Positions 1 through 9,426 are shown, counted from the first letter of the stretch. The stretch: DNA of 64,000 nt from Pseudaquidulcibacter sp041917055 (GCA_041917055.1 JAYRYJ010000006.1:62001-126000), one strand, 5' to 3'. Program-made: numbers and translations. Notes: a model not told the origin generated them from the sequence alone.

Positions 1-572
1 TTTGACTGGTATTTGATATTATCGAACTTGAAAGCAGCTTTTAGATGTTCGTAGAGCGCTTCTTGGTCTTTCCATGGATATTCTCCATATTTTATTTCCA
101 ATTTTTCAAGATTCATTCTCAAAGCTTCTCCGAGCGAAAAATCGTCTTGAGTGTCACGCCATTGGTCAATTTGATCTGCAACCAACGCAATTGCGTTATG
201 ATTTCCCATGATTGCTGATACAATTAGATATTGGTTGGCGTGGTTTTGTTTTTCAACGGATTCGGATATCAAAATGCTATACATCTCAAGAGCTGCTTCC
301 CTTGATAGGCCGGATATCGCCAATTGAAATTCCTTTTTTGCTTTTTCAATATTCCTTTTTAGACCGCAAAGTCCATTCTCATAACAAAGGCCAAGGACAA
401 AAAACGCGTCAGGATTACCCAACTGAGCTTGATGTTCGATAAATTTGAAGCCTTTCGAGTTCATTCCACACTTTTTATCGTAAGCAATTGAGAGCATTTG
501 GCTGAAAACCTTAGATAATTCCACATCATGAAATCTAGCGGATTCAAATAAATTAAATTTGAATTTTCCCAT
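1..572 (-). CDS. Sel1-like repeat protein, C-terminus cut by window edge
   Basis: An open minus-strand frame runs from an ATG at 572 off the left edge of the window (190 codons visible, no stop). I translated it by hand because it has no end here. Around residues 50-85 it contains a recognisable Sel1/TPR-like unit: GNPDAFFVLGLCYENG, then an NIEKAKKEFQLAI helix, matching the family pattern of a small helix, LG.xY.xG, and a KA.xx.xxA helix. Only one clear unit is visible; the rest is weakly helical. No signal peptide is evident at the start (MGKFKFNLFESARF), so it is probably cytoplasmic. Sel1 repeats act as protein-protein interaction scaffolds; the specific partner cannot be told. It lies 5 bp downstream of a doubtful 75-codon frame, in an AT-rich accessory patch. 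Confidence 0.6.
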   Translation of the reverse strand, partial: MGKFKFNLFESARFHDVELSKVFSQMLSIAYDKKCGMNSKGFKFIEHQAQLGNPDAFFVLGLCYENGLCGLKRNIEKAKKEFQLAISGLSREAALEMYSILISESVEKQNHANQYLIVSAIMGNHNAIALVADQIDQWRDTQDDFSLGEALRMNLEKLEIKYGEYPWKDQEALYEHLKAAFKFDNIKYQS

Positions 573-577
573 TTATT

Positions 578-805
578 TTAATCCCATGCCCTAAGGCTCA
601 ACTGATTGCTAGCCAGGTTTCGGGAGAATGACGCTTGATGGTAGTTGCACAGGTGGAACGAAGGAAAACGCCAAACTTGTGGGTCATCATCGCGGGTTGA
701 ATGGACGTATTTTCTTAGGACTGTGCCCGATGAAATATCATTAGCCGCAATCGGCAAAAAATCCCCAATCTCAAAAGCCAAACAACCCATAGCAAAAGCT
801 AACAC
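578..805 (-). CDS. doubtful small ORF starting inside a duplicated segment
   Basis: A 75-codon frame (GTG at 805; ATG at 790 also possible) ends 5 bp before the Sel1-like gene. Its first ~17 residues (MGCLAFEIGDFL after the ATG) lie in a segment duplicated at 1575-1660, where the corresponding frame is broken by one base. The remainder resembles no family I know. It could be a real small gene, the start of a decayed gene, or chance. The stretch 573-964 otherwise holds only the repeat copy and no other convincing gene. Confidence 0.2.
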   Translation of the reverse strand: MLAFAMGCLAFEIGDFLPIAANDISSGTVLRKYVHSTRDDDPQVWRFPSFHLCNYHQASFSRNLASNQLSLRAWD

Positions 806-840
806 AATTTAGGGTTCTGACAAGCGGGGAATTAGGTGCG
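755..840. repeat. direct repeat, copy 1 (partner at 1575-1660)
   Basis: About 85 bp here, containing AAAAGCTAACACAATTTAGG, recurs in the same orientation at 1575-1660 with roughly 80-85 percent identity by eye. On the minus strand it would hold a possible promoter and the start of a short frame (MGCLAFE). The two copies flank the lipoprotein gene at 965-1375. Confidence 0.7.
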
Positions 841-964
841 GCAGAGAAGGAAAGCCGCGACTGCGACGCATTAGCCACATTGGAAAATGAGCCACGCAAA
901 TAGTTTAGGTAATTGATAAACTGTCACCGAAATTTACTTGGCACCGAAATTTGGTAATTGTGGT

Positions 965-1375
965 TCAAAAATCCCACATTGGTCCAATTAATATTTCCCA
1001 TATTATTGCGCCAACTTGTCCGTCTCGATATTCAATAAACACCATGATCCTGTAAAGGGGCTCGAACTTCCAATATGACGTTAAATCCTTCAGCCCATCG
1101 CAGTCAATAGTCAAGGCAAGTGTCGAAGATTGGCAATGGAAAGCCTCTACCTCTTCAAAGCCTTTGCCTATTAATTTTCTTTCGGCACTTTTCTTTGCTT
1201 CCCCAATTTTTACACCAAATTTCTCACCTGAAACAATGTAACCATACAGCGCTTTATGTTCGCCTTTCTCAATATGTTCAACGGAACCGCAGCCAGCTAA
1301 ACTGAAATAGCAGATAGTTGCAGCAAGAAAATTCATGGCATTTCGTTTAAAATGTTCTTTCAAAAATCTACTCAT
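965..1375 (-). CDS. small putative lipoprotein
   Basis: 136-residue protein if started at the ATG at 1375 (MSRFLKEHFKRN); an upstream start at 1420 is possible but would put 15 charged residues before the signal. The N-terminus has a basic stretch, a hydrophobic core and a lipobox ending LAGC, so it is probably exported and lipidated. The mature part has four further-spaced features typical of small periplasmic proteins: charged helix (EAKKSAERKLIGKGF), two Cys (FHCQSS, IDCDG) that could form a disulfide, and an aromatic C-terminus. I do not recognise the family. It sits alone between two copies of a direct repeat. Confidence 0.5.
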   Translation of the reverse strand: MSRFLKEHFKRNAMNFLAATICYFSLAGCGSVEHIEKGEHKALYGYIVSGEKFGVKIGEAKKSAERKLIGKGFEEVEAFHCQSSTLALTIDCDGLKDLTSYWKFEPLYRIMVFIEYRDGQVGAIIWEILIGPMWDF

Positions 1376-1498
1376 TTGGATTTCTCGATTCAAAACAAGG
1401 GATGACGACGAAAATTGCACGCCGCAGGATATTTTTCACAGAAGGACTCGTCTTCTTGAAGTTCTTCTTCTGGTTCTGTTCCGATTTGTCTCAAAACG

Positions 1499-1714
1499 GG
1501 GACATGATATGAATTTAGGCCCGCTTTGGTTGACAAATCGAAACAATTCGAATCATCTTCCTGCAATGTCCACGTCAAAAAATCCCCCAAACTCAAAAGC
1601 CAAGCAGCCCATATCAAAAGCTAACACAATTTAGGGTTTTGGCAAACGGGGAATTTGGCGGATGGGAATACTGTGCGCCATGTTAAAAGTTGAAGTCAAT
1701 TCATATCATGTCCC
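1499..1714. repeat. 17 bp perfect inverted repeat bracketing repeat copy 2
   Basis: GGGACATGATATGAATT at 1499-1515 is exactly reverse-complemented at 1698-1714, with 182 bp between. The enclosed DNA contains the second copy of the ~85 bp direct repeat. Arms of this length, perfectly matched, are unlikely by chance and suggest the ends of a small decayed element or a regulatory cruciform. The 377 bp stretch 1376-1752 holds this structure and a doubtful 75-codon minus frame (1390-1617) and nothing else I can support. Confidence 0.6.
1575..1660. repeat. direct repeat, copy 2 (partner at 755-840)
   Basis: Second copy of the ~85 bp segment at 755-840. Relative to copy 1 it has one extra G in the minus-strand run GGGGG, which shifts the frame starting MGCLAFEFG so that it stops after about 19 codons. 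If the extra base is removed the frame continues about 55 more codons to 1390. This pattern looks like a frameshifted paralogue of the small frame at 578-805. Confidence 0.65.
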
Positions 1715-1752
1715 AGAATTTGTCCCAGAACTGAGAATTTGTCTTGTTTCAA

Positions 1753-3522
1753 TTAATTATCGTTGTCGCCAAAAACACCATCAATAATCTCAATTGCAAC
1801 CGTATTGTTTCCTTTCCAATCGTCTCTTCTTATTTTTACCAATAGATTGCATTGGGCTTTGGATTGTAGGATTTCGCCCAAAGCGGTGTCGGCACTATTG
1901 AAGGATATTGCGTTTAGATTGGTTTCGCCGTCGCTTATTAAAACCCGCAAGTGTCCGCCATTTAGGCGATTTGATTGTTTTATATAGACATTTTGTAGCA
2001 AGAATTTGGGTTCTGACCATGCCTGACCGAACGGTGAAAGGCGTTCTATTGTGGCGACGATTTCAATATTTATGGCTTTTAATGCAATGATTGCATCAAT
2101 GATTTCGGCCTGATTATCAAGAATTTCGCCTATTTCGTTTTCCAACGACTGTGCCAAAAATGTGCGTAAATCATCAATTCGGGTCTTATCAATACTAAGG
2201 CCCGCCGCCATTTCGTGACCACCGCCTTTTTCTATAATTCCTGCATTAACCGCTGATTTTATCAATCCGCCAAGGTTTACGCCATTAATCGAACGACCCG
2301 AACCTTTTAGAATTACGTCCCCCTTCATATTCGCGCCAAGAATTATTGTCGGGCGATTAAGGCGGTCTTTTATACGCCCCGCGACAATGCCAATAATGCC
2401 CGGATGCCATTCATCATTGGCAAGCACAATGAAAGGCAAATCGCGCATTTCTTGCGGCATGGCATTATATTGCGCCATGGCGTCATTGATCGTGTCCAAC
2501 TCAATTGCACGGCGTTCACCGTTTAAGGCCTCGAGGGTTTGGCCCAGTTCAAATGCCTGTTGTTCATCGTTGGAAATCAATAATTTGGTTGCAAGACTTG
2601 AATCACCAATCCGACCGCCAGCATTAAGACGTGGGCCAAGGACAAAGCCCATGGCATGAACATTCCCCGGCTTTTTCAAACCCGCAATATCGCCCAAAAT
2701 TTTCAAGCCAAGGCGATTTTGCGCTTTCAATAATCTTTGACCCTGTGCAACTATAACGCGGTTAAGGCCAATTAATGGCGCAACGTCGCATACAGTTCCC
2801 AACGCTGCTAAATCGAGAGTTTGGATTGGGTCGAAATCATTCTTACCCCCCCTGCCCCGCCATTCACGGTTTAAAGCGACAATCGCCATAAAGGCCACGC
2901 CCGCCGCAGTAAGATTGCCAAGGCCGGAATTGTCACCAAACTGGTTGGGATTTACCAATGCCAAAGCGTGAGGCGCATCCTTATCCATCAAATGGTGGTC
3001 AAAAACTATTACATCAAGGCCGATACTATGTGCCTCCTCCAAGGCATCATAGGCGGCAGCGCCACAATCAAGTGTAATTAATAAATCGCAACCGGTTTCT
3101 TTAATGGCGCGCATTAATTTTGGACTGGGGCCATAACCGTCGCGCATTCTATCGGGAATGAAAATCTGCGGCGCATAATCTATGGATTTGAACCATTGCA
3201 TGAAAATTGCGCAAGATGTCGCGCCGTCAACATCATAATCGGCAAAAATCAGTATTTTTTTGCCATTTTCGACCGCACCAATCAATTGCAAAACCGCATT
3301 TTCCATTCCCAAAATGCTATAAGGGTCGGGCATTTGAGTTTTTAAGCGCGGATTAATGATATTTTGAAATTCATGCGGTGATGCACCGCGATTAATCAAA
3401 ATGCGCGCTTCTAATTCATTTGCGCCATTGCGAATAAATTCTTCGATTTGCAAGCGTTCAAAATTCGGCAATTGCCATTTTCGGCCATTTGCAGACTGGA
3501 AATTCCCGAAATCCGCACTCAT
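1753..3522 (-). CDS. recJ: single-stranded-DNA-specific exonuclease RecJ
   Basis: 589 residues, normal length for RecJ. This 5'-3' exonuclease degrades single-stranded DNA in RecFOR recombination, mismatch repair and base excision repair. The DHH phosphoesterase core is clear: FADYDVDG near residues 94-100, a metal-binding TLDCGA near 150-155, and the DHH signature FDHHLMD near 174-180. The DHHA1 domain has GSGRS and GGGHEMAAG around residues 395-425, followed by the OB-fold C-terminus. The ATG overlaps the glpX stop (ATGA), so translation is probably coupled. It is the last gene of a hom-glpX-recJ operon, an order seen in many alphaproteobacteria. Confidence 0.95.
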   Translation of the reverse strand: MSADFGNFQSANGRKWQLPNFERLQIEEFIRNGANELEARILINRGASPHEFQNIINPRLKTQMPDPYSILGMENAVLQLIGAVENGKKILIFADYDVDGATSCAIFMQWFKSIDYAPQIFIPDRMRDGYGPSPKLMRAIKETGCDLLITLDCGAAAYDALEEAHSIGLDVIVFDHHLMDKDAPHALALVNPNQFGDNSGLGNLTAAGVAFMAIVALNREWRGRGGKNDFDPIQTLDLAALGTVCDVAPLIGLNRVIVAQGQRLLKAQNRLGLKILGDIAGLKKPGNVHAMGFVLGPRLNAGGRIGDSSLATKLLISNDEQQAFELGQTLEALNGERRAIELDTINDAMAQYNAMPQEMRDLPFIVLANDEWHPGIIGIVAGRIKDRLNRPTIILGANMKGDVILKGSGRSINGVNLGGLIKSAVNAGIIEKGGGHEMAAGLSIDKTRIDDLRTFLAQSLENEIGEILDNQAEIIDAIIALKAINIEIVATIERLSPFGQAWSEPKFLLQNVYIKQSNRLNGGHLRVLISDGETNLNAISFNSADTALGEILQSKAQCNLLVKIRRDDWKGNNTVAIEIIDGVFGDNDN

Positions 3523-4472
3523 TTTTCCGGCAAACGCAATGTGATGGTTTTTTGCACGCGTTTGGTTTGCGAATTCATAAGGATTGAATTGGTTTCAAAC
3601 CCAATATTGCGCTTGTGCACACCGCGTAATAATGCGCCGTCTGTAATGCCACAAGCGGCGAAAACCACAGGCTTTGAAACTAAATCGGCAATCGCATATT
3701 TCGCCTTTAGATTTTCAATGCCCGCCATTCTTGCAAGGCGCTTATCATCTTCATTACGAATATTAAGCCTGCCTATTAATTGCCCATCAAGGCATTTTAG
3801 GGCCGCCGCAGCCAAAACCCCCTCCGGCGCGCCACCGACACCCATATAAATATCAATGTCGCATGAATATTCGGTCGTAAAAATGCAACCCGCAACGTCA
3901 CCATCAGGGATTAGATAAACGCGCGCACCGATTTCGCGCAATTGTTCAATTAAATTTGCGTGACGCGGCCTATCAAGAACGCACACACCAATATTTTTTG
4001 GTTCGCTATTCTTAAAATCGGCAATATTTTTGACATTTTCAGCAGGGCTTTTGTCTAAATCAATAATTCCATCGGGATAACCCGCGCCGATTGCGATTTT
4101 TTCCATATAAATATCGGGGACGCGCATCAAACCGCCCTGAGGCGAAATCGCAATTACCGAAAGCGCATTTTGCAACGCTTTGGCTGCTAAAGTCGTGCCT
4201 TCCAAAGGGTCAAGGGCGATGTCATAATCACTATCGCCGGTTCCTATGATTTCACCATCATAAAGATATTTGGAATCGAATTCGTCGCCTTCGCCAAAAA
4301 CGACTTTGCCTTTTATGTCCATGCAGGAAATAATATCGTGCATGGCTTTGATTGCCGCTTTGTCGGCCTTTATTTCATCGCCGAAACCGACAAATTCATA
4401 AGCGGCAATCGCTGCCGCCTCGACTGCCGACAAAGCACCCTGTTCAATTTCAAAAGGCATGGTTTTGGTCAT
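3519..4472 (-). CDS. glpX: class II fructose-1,6-bisphosphatase GlpX
   Basis: 317 residues from the ATG at 4472; a TTG at 4487 in frame would overlap hom and is less likely. The enzyme removes the 1-phosphate of fructose-1,6-bisphosphate in gluconeogenesis (in some bacteria also sedoheptulose-1,7-bisphosphate). Family motifs are present: the metal-site segments GEGDE and DPLEGTTLAAK, the sugar-binding VLDRPRH, and GVGGAPEGVLAAAALK. It is translationally packed between hom and recJ, with its stop overlapping the recJ start. The grouping of a homoserine enzyme, a sugar phosphatase and a nuclease is conserved by position rather than pathway. Confidence 0.93.
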   Translation of the reverse strand: MTKTMPFEIEQGALSAVEAAAIAAYEFVGFGDEIKADKAAIKAMHDIISCMDIKGKVVFGEGDEFDSKYLYDGEIIGTGDSDYDIALDPLEGTTLAAKALQNALSVIAISPQGGLMRVPDIYMEKIAIGAGYPDGIIDLDKSPAENVKNIADFKNSEPKNIGVCVLDRPRHANLIEQLREIGARVYLIPDGDVAGCIFTTEYSCDIDIYMGVGGAPEGVLAAAALKCLDGQLIGRLNIRNEDDKRLARMAGIENLKAKYAIADLVSKPVVFAACGITDGALLRGVHKRNIGFETNSILMNSQTKRVQKTITLRLPEK

Positions 4473-4479
4473 GACGAAC

Positions 4480-5751
4480 CTATTCAAAAATCGGCATTAA
4501 TAATGGCTTTTCAATGAATTCATCATAGCCTGATAATTCATTTATGGCCTCATTTAATGTCGCTTCATGGCATTTTTGTGTAGTTAGTACAATTGCAACA
4601 TGTTGCGGATTGGTTGGCGGTTTTTGCAAAATCGATTCAATCGAGACTTGGTGGCGCGCCAGAGTATCGGAGATTTTGGCAATGACCCCTGGCCTATCTT
4701 GCACATTAAATCGTACATAGAATTTTGAGACCAACGCCTGTTTAGGCGCATATTCAAAACGCCCACGGCCTAAATTCGGCCCTGCAAATACAGCGCGCGT
4801 ATCGCCATAAACCAAATCCATAATGTCCGCCGCAACCGCAGAGGCCGTTGGCCCCGAACCCGCGCCCGAACCAATAAATGTCAAAGTCCCGACAGGATCG
4901 GCATTAATCAAAATTGCATTAGTTGCGCCATCAAGCTGTGCCAATGGATTTGACAAAGCCACAAGGCTTGGGCGCACCGATTGCGCCAATTTGCCGTCAA
5001 GCAATTGCGCAGACGCGATCAATTTTACGGCAAAACCCAAGAATTGCGCGCTCTCAAGGTCTATGGTCTCAATGGTTTCAATGCCCGCCAATTCGATTTC
5101 GGCAAAATTCGGCACGCCATCGAAGGCAATTGCCGATAATAAAACCAGTTTATGCCCTGCGTCGCCGCCATTAATATCCAAAGTCGGATCGGCCTCCGCA
5201 AGACCCAATCTTTGCGCATCAGTGAGGACCGAAGCAAAATCACGTTTAGTTTTTGCCATCTCAGTTAGGATATAATTGGACGTCCCATTCATCACACCCA
5301 TGATTTTTTTGATTTTATTGGCACTTAGCCCTTCACGCAGGGCCTTTATTATTGGAATACCACCCGCGACCGCCGCCTCATAGCGAATTTCAACGCCATT
5401 TTGCGTCGCAAGTTCGGCAAGTTCCAAACCATGTTCAGCCAGCATGGCTTTATTGGCAGTAACAACGTGCTTCTTATTCTTAAGCGCGGTAACAACAGCA
5501 TGGTAAGCCGGGCCATCGGCGCCGCCCATTAATTCGATTATCACATCGACATCGGGATTGCGTGCCAATTCGGATGGGTCGTCAAACCATGTGATATTGC
5601 TTATATCGACAGAACGTTTGCGGTGTTTATTGCGTGCCGAAACCCCCGCAATTTCGACCATTTTGCCAATCGCCGAATCCCCAAGTAAAATTTCCAAAAG
5701 GCCTCCGCCAACGGTGCCAAGACCCAAGATTCCCAGTTTCAAAGGTTTCAT
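4480..5751 (-). CDS. hom: homoserine dehydrogenase
   Basis: About 423 residues. It reduces aspartate semialdehyde to homoserine, the branch to threonine and methionine. The N-terminus has the Rossmann motif GILGLGTVGGGLLE. The central domain has NKAMLAEHG, AAVAGGIPIIKALREG and MGVMNGTSNYILTEM, typical of the catalytic domain, and residues ~345-423 form an ACT domain (VQDRPGVIAKISDTLARH) usually used for threonine feedback. The ATG at 5751 is preferred over 5757 because AGAG then lies about 7 nt upstream. The gene starts 9 bp after the aminotransferase stop, so it shares its operon. Confidence 0.95.
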   Translation of the reverse strand: MKPLKLGILGLGTVGGGLLEILLGDSAIGKMVEIAGVSARNKHRKRSVDISNITWFDDPSELARNPDVDVIIELMGGADGPAYHAVVTALKNKKHVVTANKAMLAEHGLELAELATQNGVEIRYEAAVAGGIPIIKALREGLSANKIKKIMGVMNGTSNYILTEMAKTKRDFASVLTDAQRLGLAEADPTLDINGGDAGHKLVLLSAIAFDGVPNFAEIELAGIETIETIDLESAQFLGFAVKLIASAQLLDGKLAQSVRPSLVALSNPLAQLDGATNAILINADPVGTLTFIGSGAGSGPTASAVAADIMDLVYGDTRAVFAGPNLGRGRFEYAPKQALVSKFYVRFNVQDRPGVIAKISDTLARHQVSIESILQKPPTNPQHVAIVLTTQKCHEATLNEAINELSGYDEFIEKPLLMPIFE

Positions 5752-5760
5752 ATTCATTCT

Positions 5761-6936
5761 CTATAAAAATAGTTTTTTGACCGAACGCGCCGCTTGTCTA
5801 ATCCTTTGTTCATTTTCGACAAGGGCGATGCGCACATGTTCGTCACCATATTCGCCAAAACCTGCACCCGGCGCAACCGCGATTGAACATTCTTCCAATA
5901 GCATTTTAGAAAATTCAATTGAACCTAATGGTCGGAATTTTTCGGGGATTGCGGTCCATGCGAACATTGATGCCTCAGGTCTATCAATGTTCCAACCGGC
6001 ATTCGCAAAACTTTCAATCAAGACATCGCGGCGTGATTTATAAATTGCACGCATTTCGGCGACGCAATCTTGTGGCCCATTCAATGCGGCGGTCGCGGCA
6101 ACTTGGATGGGTGTATAAGCGCCATAATCAAGATAGGATTTGACACGCCCCAACGCATTGATAATACGCTCATTACCCAAAGCAAAACCGACCCTAAACC
6201 CCGCCATTGAATAGGTTTTCGATAAGGTTGTGATTTCGACCGTGCAGTCTTTCGCGCCGTCAATTTGCAACACGCTTGGTGTAGGTTTGTTTTCGTCGAA
6301 ATAAATCTCTGAATATGCCATGTCGGAAATAATGATTAAATCATGCAATTTCGCTAAACGAACCGCTTCTTTATAAAATTCCAAATCAACAGTTTGCGCA
6401 GTTGGATTGCCAGGATAACACAATATCATGGCAATTGGTGGCGGCACACTATGGCGCACGGCACGGCTTATGCCTGAAAGATATTGTTCAGGGCTGTGCG
6501 CCTCAACATGGCGAATTACTCCACCTGCCATAATGAAACCGAATGAATGGATTGGATATGAAGGGTTCGGTGCAATCACCACATCACCCGGCGCGCAAAT
6601 CGCTTGGGCAATATTGGCAAAACCTTCTTTTGAACCCAAAGTCGCAATAACTTCGGTCTCCGGATTCAATGAGACGTCAAAACGGCGCTCATAATAACCC
6701 GCCATGGCGCGCCTTAGGCCCAAAATCCCGCGCGATGCGGAATAGCGATTAGTGCGTGGTTTATTGGCGTTTTCGCATAATTTGTCGATAATGTGTTGAG
6801 GAACCGGTAAATCTGGGTTTCCCATACCAAAATCGATAATATCTGCGCCTTCATTGCGCAATTTGGCTTTAACTTTATTTACTTGTTCAAAAACATAGGG
6901 GGGGAGACGTTTAATCTTATAAAATTCTTCGCGCAT
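5761..6936 (-). CDS. class I/II PLP aminotransferase (AlaC / LL-DAP aminotransferase-like)
   Basis: 391 residues, fold-type I aminotransferase. Visible motifs: substrate region GMGNPDLPVP, NRYSASRGILGLRRAM, the Asn/Pro segment CYPGNPTAQ, the PLP-binding Asp in IISDMAYSEIYF, and the Schiff-base lysine in TLSKTYSMAGFRVGF. The C-terminal Arg for the substrate carboxylate is likely in DEHVRIALVENE. The gene immediately upstream of hom in alphaproteobacteria is usually annotated as LL-diaminopimelate or alanine aminotransferase; the exact substrate cannot be decided from sequence. As first gene of the operon it fits amino-acid synthesis with hom. Confidence 0.85.
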   Translation of the reverse strand: MREEFYKIKRLPPYVFEQVNKVKAKLRNEGADIIDFGMGNPDLPVPQHIIDKLCENANKPRTNRYSASRGILGLRRAMAGYYERRFDVSLNPETEVIATLGSKEGFANIAQAICAPGDVVIAPNPSYPIHSFGFIMAGGVIRHVEAHSPEQYLSGISRAVRHSVPPPIAMILCYPGNPTAQTVDLEFYKEAVRLAKLHDLIIISDMAYSEIYFDENKPTPSVLQIDGAKDCTVEITTLSKTYSMAGFRVGFALGNERIINALGRVKSYLDYGAYTPIQVAATAALNGPQDCVAEMRAIYKSRRDVLIESFANAGWNIDRPEASMFAWTAIPEKFRPLGSIEFSKMLLEECSIAVAPGAGFGEYGDEHVRIALVENEQRIRQAARSVKKLFL

Positions 6937-7008
6937 AGGATAACTCGTGTGATTTGCCGCTATTAATGCAAATCTTTTGGCATTAAAAGCGGTATTGAAT
7001 ATAAAGTT

Positions 7009-7419
7009 CTATCTTTTGTGTTTATCCATAATTGCCCGCAAACGGGCCGCCCATGCTTCTGCCTCTTTAATATCAGGAATAATGCCATTTTTGGGATTTT
7101 TTTCCAAATCCTTCGTAGCCTTATCCGCCCATTTCATGTCCCATTGTCTAGCGTCATAATCGCGTGCATTTGGCAGAGTACGCACATATCGTTCTTTTTG
7201 ATCAAGCTCTTTTGCAAGATTTGACCATTCTTTTTCAGTCTTAACATTCTTTGGTGCGGGTGGAATGGTCAATAGATCGGGATAGGTATCATCATTGAGG
7301 CGCGCAGACATTTGATTACCCGCACTTTGGCAAGCCCCAGTTACCAAAAAAGTAAACAAAAGCGGGACGCGTAAGATTTTCTTAGTTAAACCTTTACAAA
7401 ACGACATCTTCACTGCCAT
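7009..7419 (-). CDS. small lipoprotein
   Basis: Up to 136 residues; the ATG at 7407 (MSFCKGLTKK) is an equally good start. A basic N-terminus is followed by a hydrophobic stretch and the lipobox VTGAC, so the mature protein begins CQSAGNQ. The rest is highly charged and helical (KTEKEWSNLAKELDQKER, DIKEAEAWAARLRAIMDKH). I do not recognise a domain beyond a general proteobacterial small-lipoprotein look. It lies at the 3' side of a divergent gap with phaC, 108 bp away on the other strand. Confidence 0.6.
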   Translation of the reverse strand: MAVKMSFCKGLTKKILRVPLLFTFLVTGACQSAGNQMSARLNDDTYPDLLTIPPAPKNVKTEKEWSNLAKELDQKERYVRTLPNARDYDARQWDMKWADKATKDLEKNPKNGIIPDIKEAEAWAARLRAIMDKHKR

Positions 7420-7527
7420 AAAATATGTGATATTCGACCAATGCTTAATTGTTATTGACCTTATTGCATTATAAACTCAAGGGCAAAAATGTAAAAGACA
7501 CATAATGGGAAACGATCGGGGGAAGAA

Positions 7528-9426
7528 ATGGTGGAGAAAAACGCCAAGAAGCGCAAGTCCAAATCTGCGGATGTAAAGACCGAAAAAACTGCACAAAAAA
7601 CAGATAATAAGTCGGAACAACCAAACCAAACGCCAAGTGATTTGCACGAAATTCTCGCCAGACAATCTATCGAGGATATGGAGATACTTTCTCAAAACCT
7701 ACGACAGGCCGCAATTGCGAGTTCACGCCTTACTGAATCACTTGCCAAAGGCGCAGAGAATTTCGCTTCGCGCCACCCGCGAATTGACCCAATGGGCCTT
7801 GCGCCCTATGCCGCCGAAGTTACAACCAAATTATTAGGCGACCCGAATAAATATCTTGAAGCAAACCGACGGCTTTGGGAAGGCTATATGAATATTTGGA
7901 AAGCGGGCATTGAGGGCTTTAAAGACACTAAAGATAATCCAATTAAAGATAAACGGTTTTCAGCCCCCGAATGGCAATCTAATTTCATTTTTGACGTTCT
8001 TAGGCGCACATATCTGCACACTTCCGGCTGGTTTAATGGCTTGATAGATGAGGTCGATGATATTGATGATTTATCGCGTCGCAAAGCAAAGTTTTTCACA
8101 CAACAATTGTCAAATGCGTTTTCGCCGTCAAACTTTCTTATGACAAATCCTGTCGCTATAAAGGAAATGATAGAAACCAAAGGCGAAAGCCTAAATAGCG
8201 GCATTCGCAATTTAGTTGCCGATTTTGAACGCGGTGACGGTCGTTTGTCATTATCTCAAACCGATTCATCGGCGTTTGAGGTCGGAAAAAACATTGCAAT
8301 CACGCCCGGCAAAGTGATTTATCGTGGCAAACTATTTGAACTTATTCAATACACGCCAACTACCGAAAAAGTTTATAAAAACCCGCTTTTGATTTTTCCG
8401 CCTTGGATAAATAAATTCTATATTATGGATTTGACCGAAAAAAATTCATTAATCAAATGGCTTGTCGGTCAGGGTCACACGGTTTTGGTGGTTTCATGGA
8501 TTAACCCGACCCAAGAATATAAGGATTATTCCTTTGACGAATATGTTGAACAAGGCGTTATTGAGGCACTAAACCAAGTTCAAAAAATTGATGAAATTGA
8601 GAAAATAAATTGTGTCGGTTATTGTATCGGCGGCACTTTGCTTGCCTCAAGCATGGCATATTTGGCGAAAAAAGGCGATAATCGCATAAATTCCGCAACA
8701 TTTTTCGCCTCCCAACAAGATTTTGTCGATGCCGGTGATTTGAAAATTTTCACCGATGACGCCTCTTACCAATTCATAAGTGATGAAATAGAGGCAGCAG
8801 GCGGCGTACTTGATAGTTCTATTATGGCTGATACTTTCAATTATTTGCGATCCAATGACTTGGTTTGGTCCTTTGTCATAAATAATTATTTGATGGGAAA
8901 ATCACCGCGACCATTTGATTTATTATATTGGAATTCAGACCAAACTAGAATGCCGCAAAAATTGCATTTATTCTATATTGAAAATATGTATCGCAAAAAT
9001 AATCTCGCTGCTGGCAAATTGAAGATAATGGGTGAGACTATTAACTTAAGAAACGTCAAACAGCCGATTTATATGCAATCTTCAAAAGACGATCATATTG
9101 CACCATTTCGCTCAATTTATCGCGGTGCGAAATTATTTGGCGGGGATGTTCGTATGATTTTGGCGGGATCAGGCCATATCGCTGGCGTTATCAACCACCC
9201 AGATGCCAATAAATACCAACATTGGCTACCGCAAGAGGGGGCCAAATTACCCGAAACAGTCGATGAATGGCAAAAATCCCTTATTGAATACCCGGGCTCA
9301 TGGTGGAATGATTGGGCAAAATGGCTCGATAAATTGGGTGGCGGCAAGGTCAAAGCGCGCAAACCCGGTTCCGGCGACCTACCCGAAATTTGCGACGCAC
9401 CCGGGACTTATGTGCTGATGAAATAG
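7528..9426 (+). CDS. phaC: class I poly(3-hydroxyalkanoate) synthase
   Basis: 632 residues. The enzyme polymerises (R)-3-hydroxyacyl-CoA (mostly 3-hydroxybutyryl-CoA) on the surface of storage granules. The lipase-like box GYCIGG carries the nucleophile Cys at about residue 366. The N-terminal PhaC domain segment LLIFPPWINKFYIMDL and the distal DHIAPFRS and GSGHIAGVINHP segments give the Asp and His of the triad. The first ~45 residues are a Lys-rich, low-complexity extension. The start has GGGGGAAGAA about 6 nt upstream. No phaAB genes lie nearby, but a phasin gene is found near 61.2 kb. Confidence 0.96.
   Translation: MVEKNAKKRKSKSADVKTEKTAQKTDNKSEQPNQTPSDLHEILARQSIEDMEILSQNLRQAAIASSRLTESLAKGAENFASRHPRIDPMGLAPYAAEVTTKLLGDPNKYLEANRRLWEGYMNIWKAGIEGFKDTKDNPIKDKRFSAPEWQSNFIFDVLRRTYLHTSGWFNGLIDEVDDIDDLSRRKAKFFTQQLSNAFSPSNFLMTNPVAIKEMIETKGESLNSGIRNLVADFERGDGRLSLSQTDSSAFEVGKNIAITPGKVIYRGKLFELIQYTPTTEKVYKNPLLIFPPWINKFYIMDLTEKNSLIKWLVGQGHTVLVVSWINPTQEYKDYSFDEYVEQGVIEALNQVQKIDEIEKINCVGYCIGGTLLASSMAYLAKKGDNRINSATFFASQQDFVDAGDLKIFTDDASYQFISDEIEAAGGVLDSSIMADTFNYLRSNDLVWSFVINNYLMGKSPRPFDLLYWNSDQTRMPQKLHLFYIENMYRKNNLAAGKLKIMGETINLRNVKQPIYMQSSKDDHIAPFRSIYRGAKLFGGDVRMILAGSGHIAGVINHPDANKYQHWLPQEGAKLPETVDEWQKSLIEYPGSWWNDWAKWLDKLGGGKVKARKPGSGDLPEICDAPGTYVLMK

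Noticed and set aside
1390..1617. 75-codon minus frame overlapping repeat copy 2
   Set aside because: It needs a TTG start in the shifted frame and overlaps the region before the lipoprotein; more likely a remnant of a frameshifted copy than a gene.
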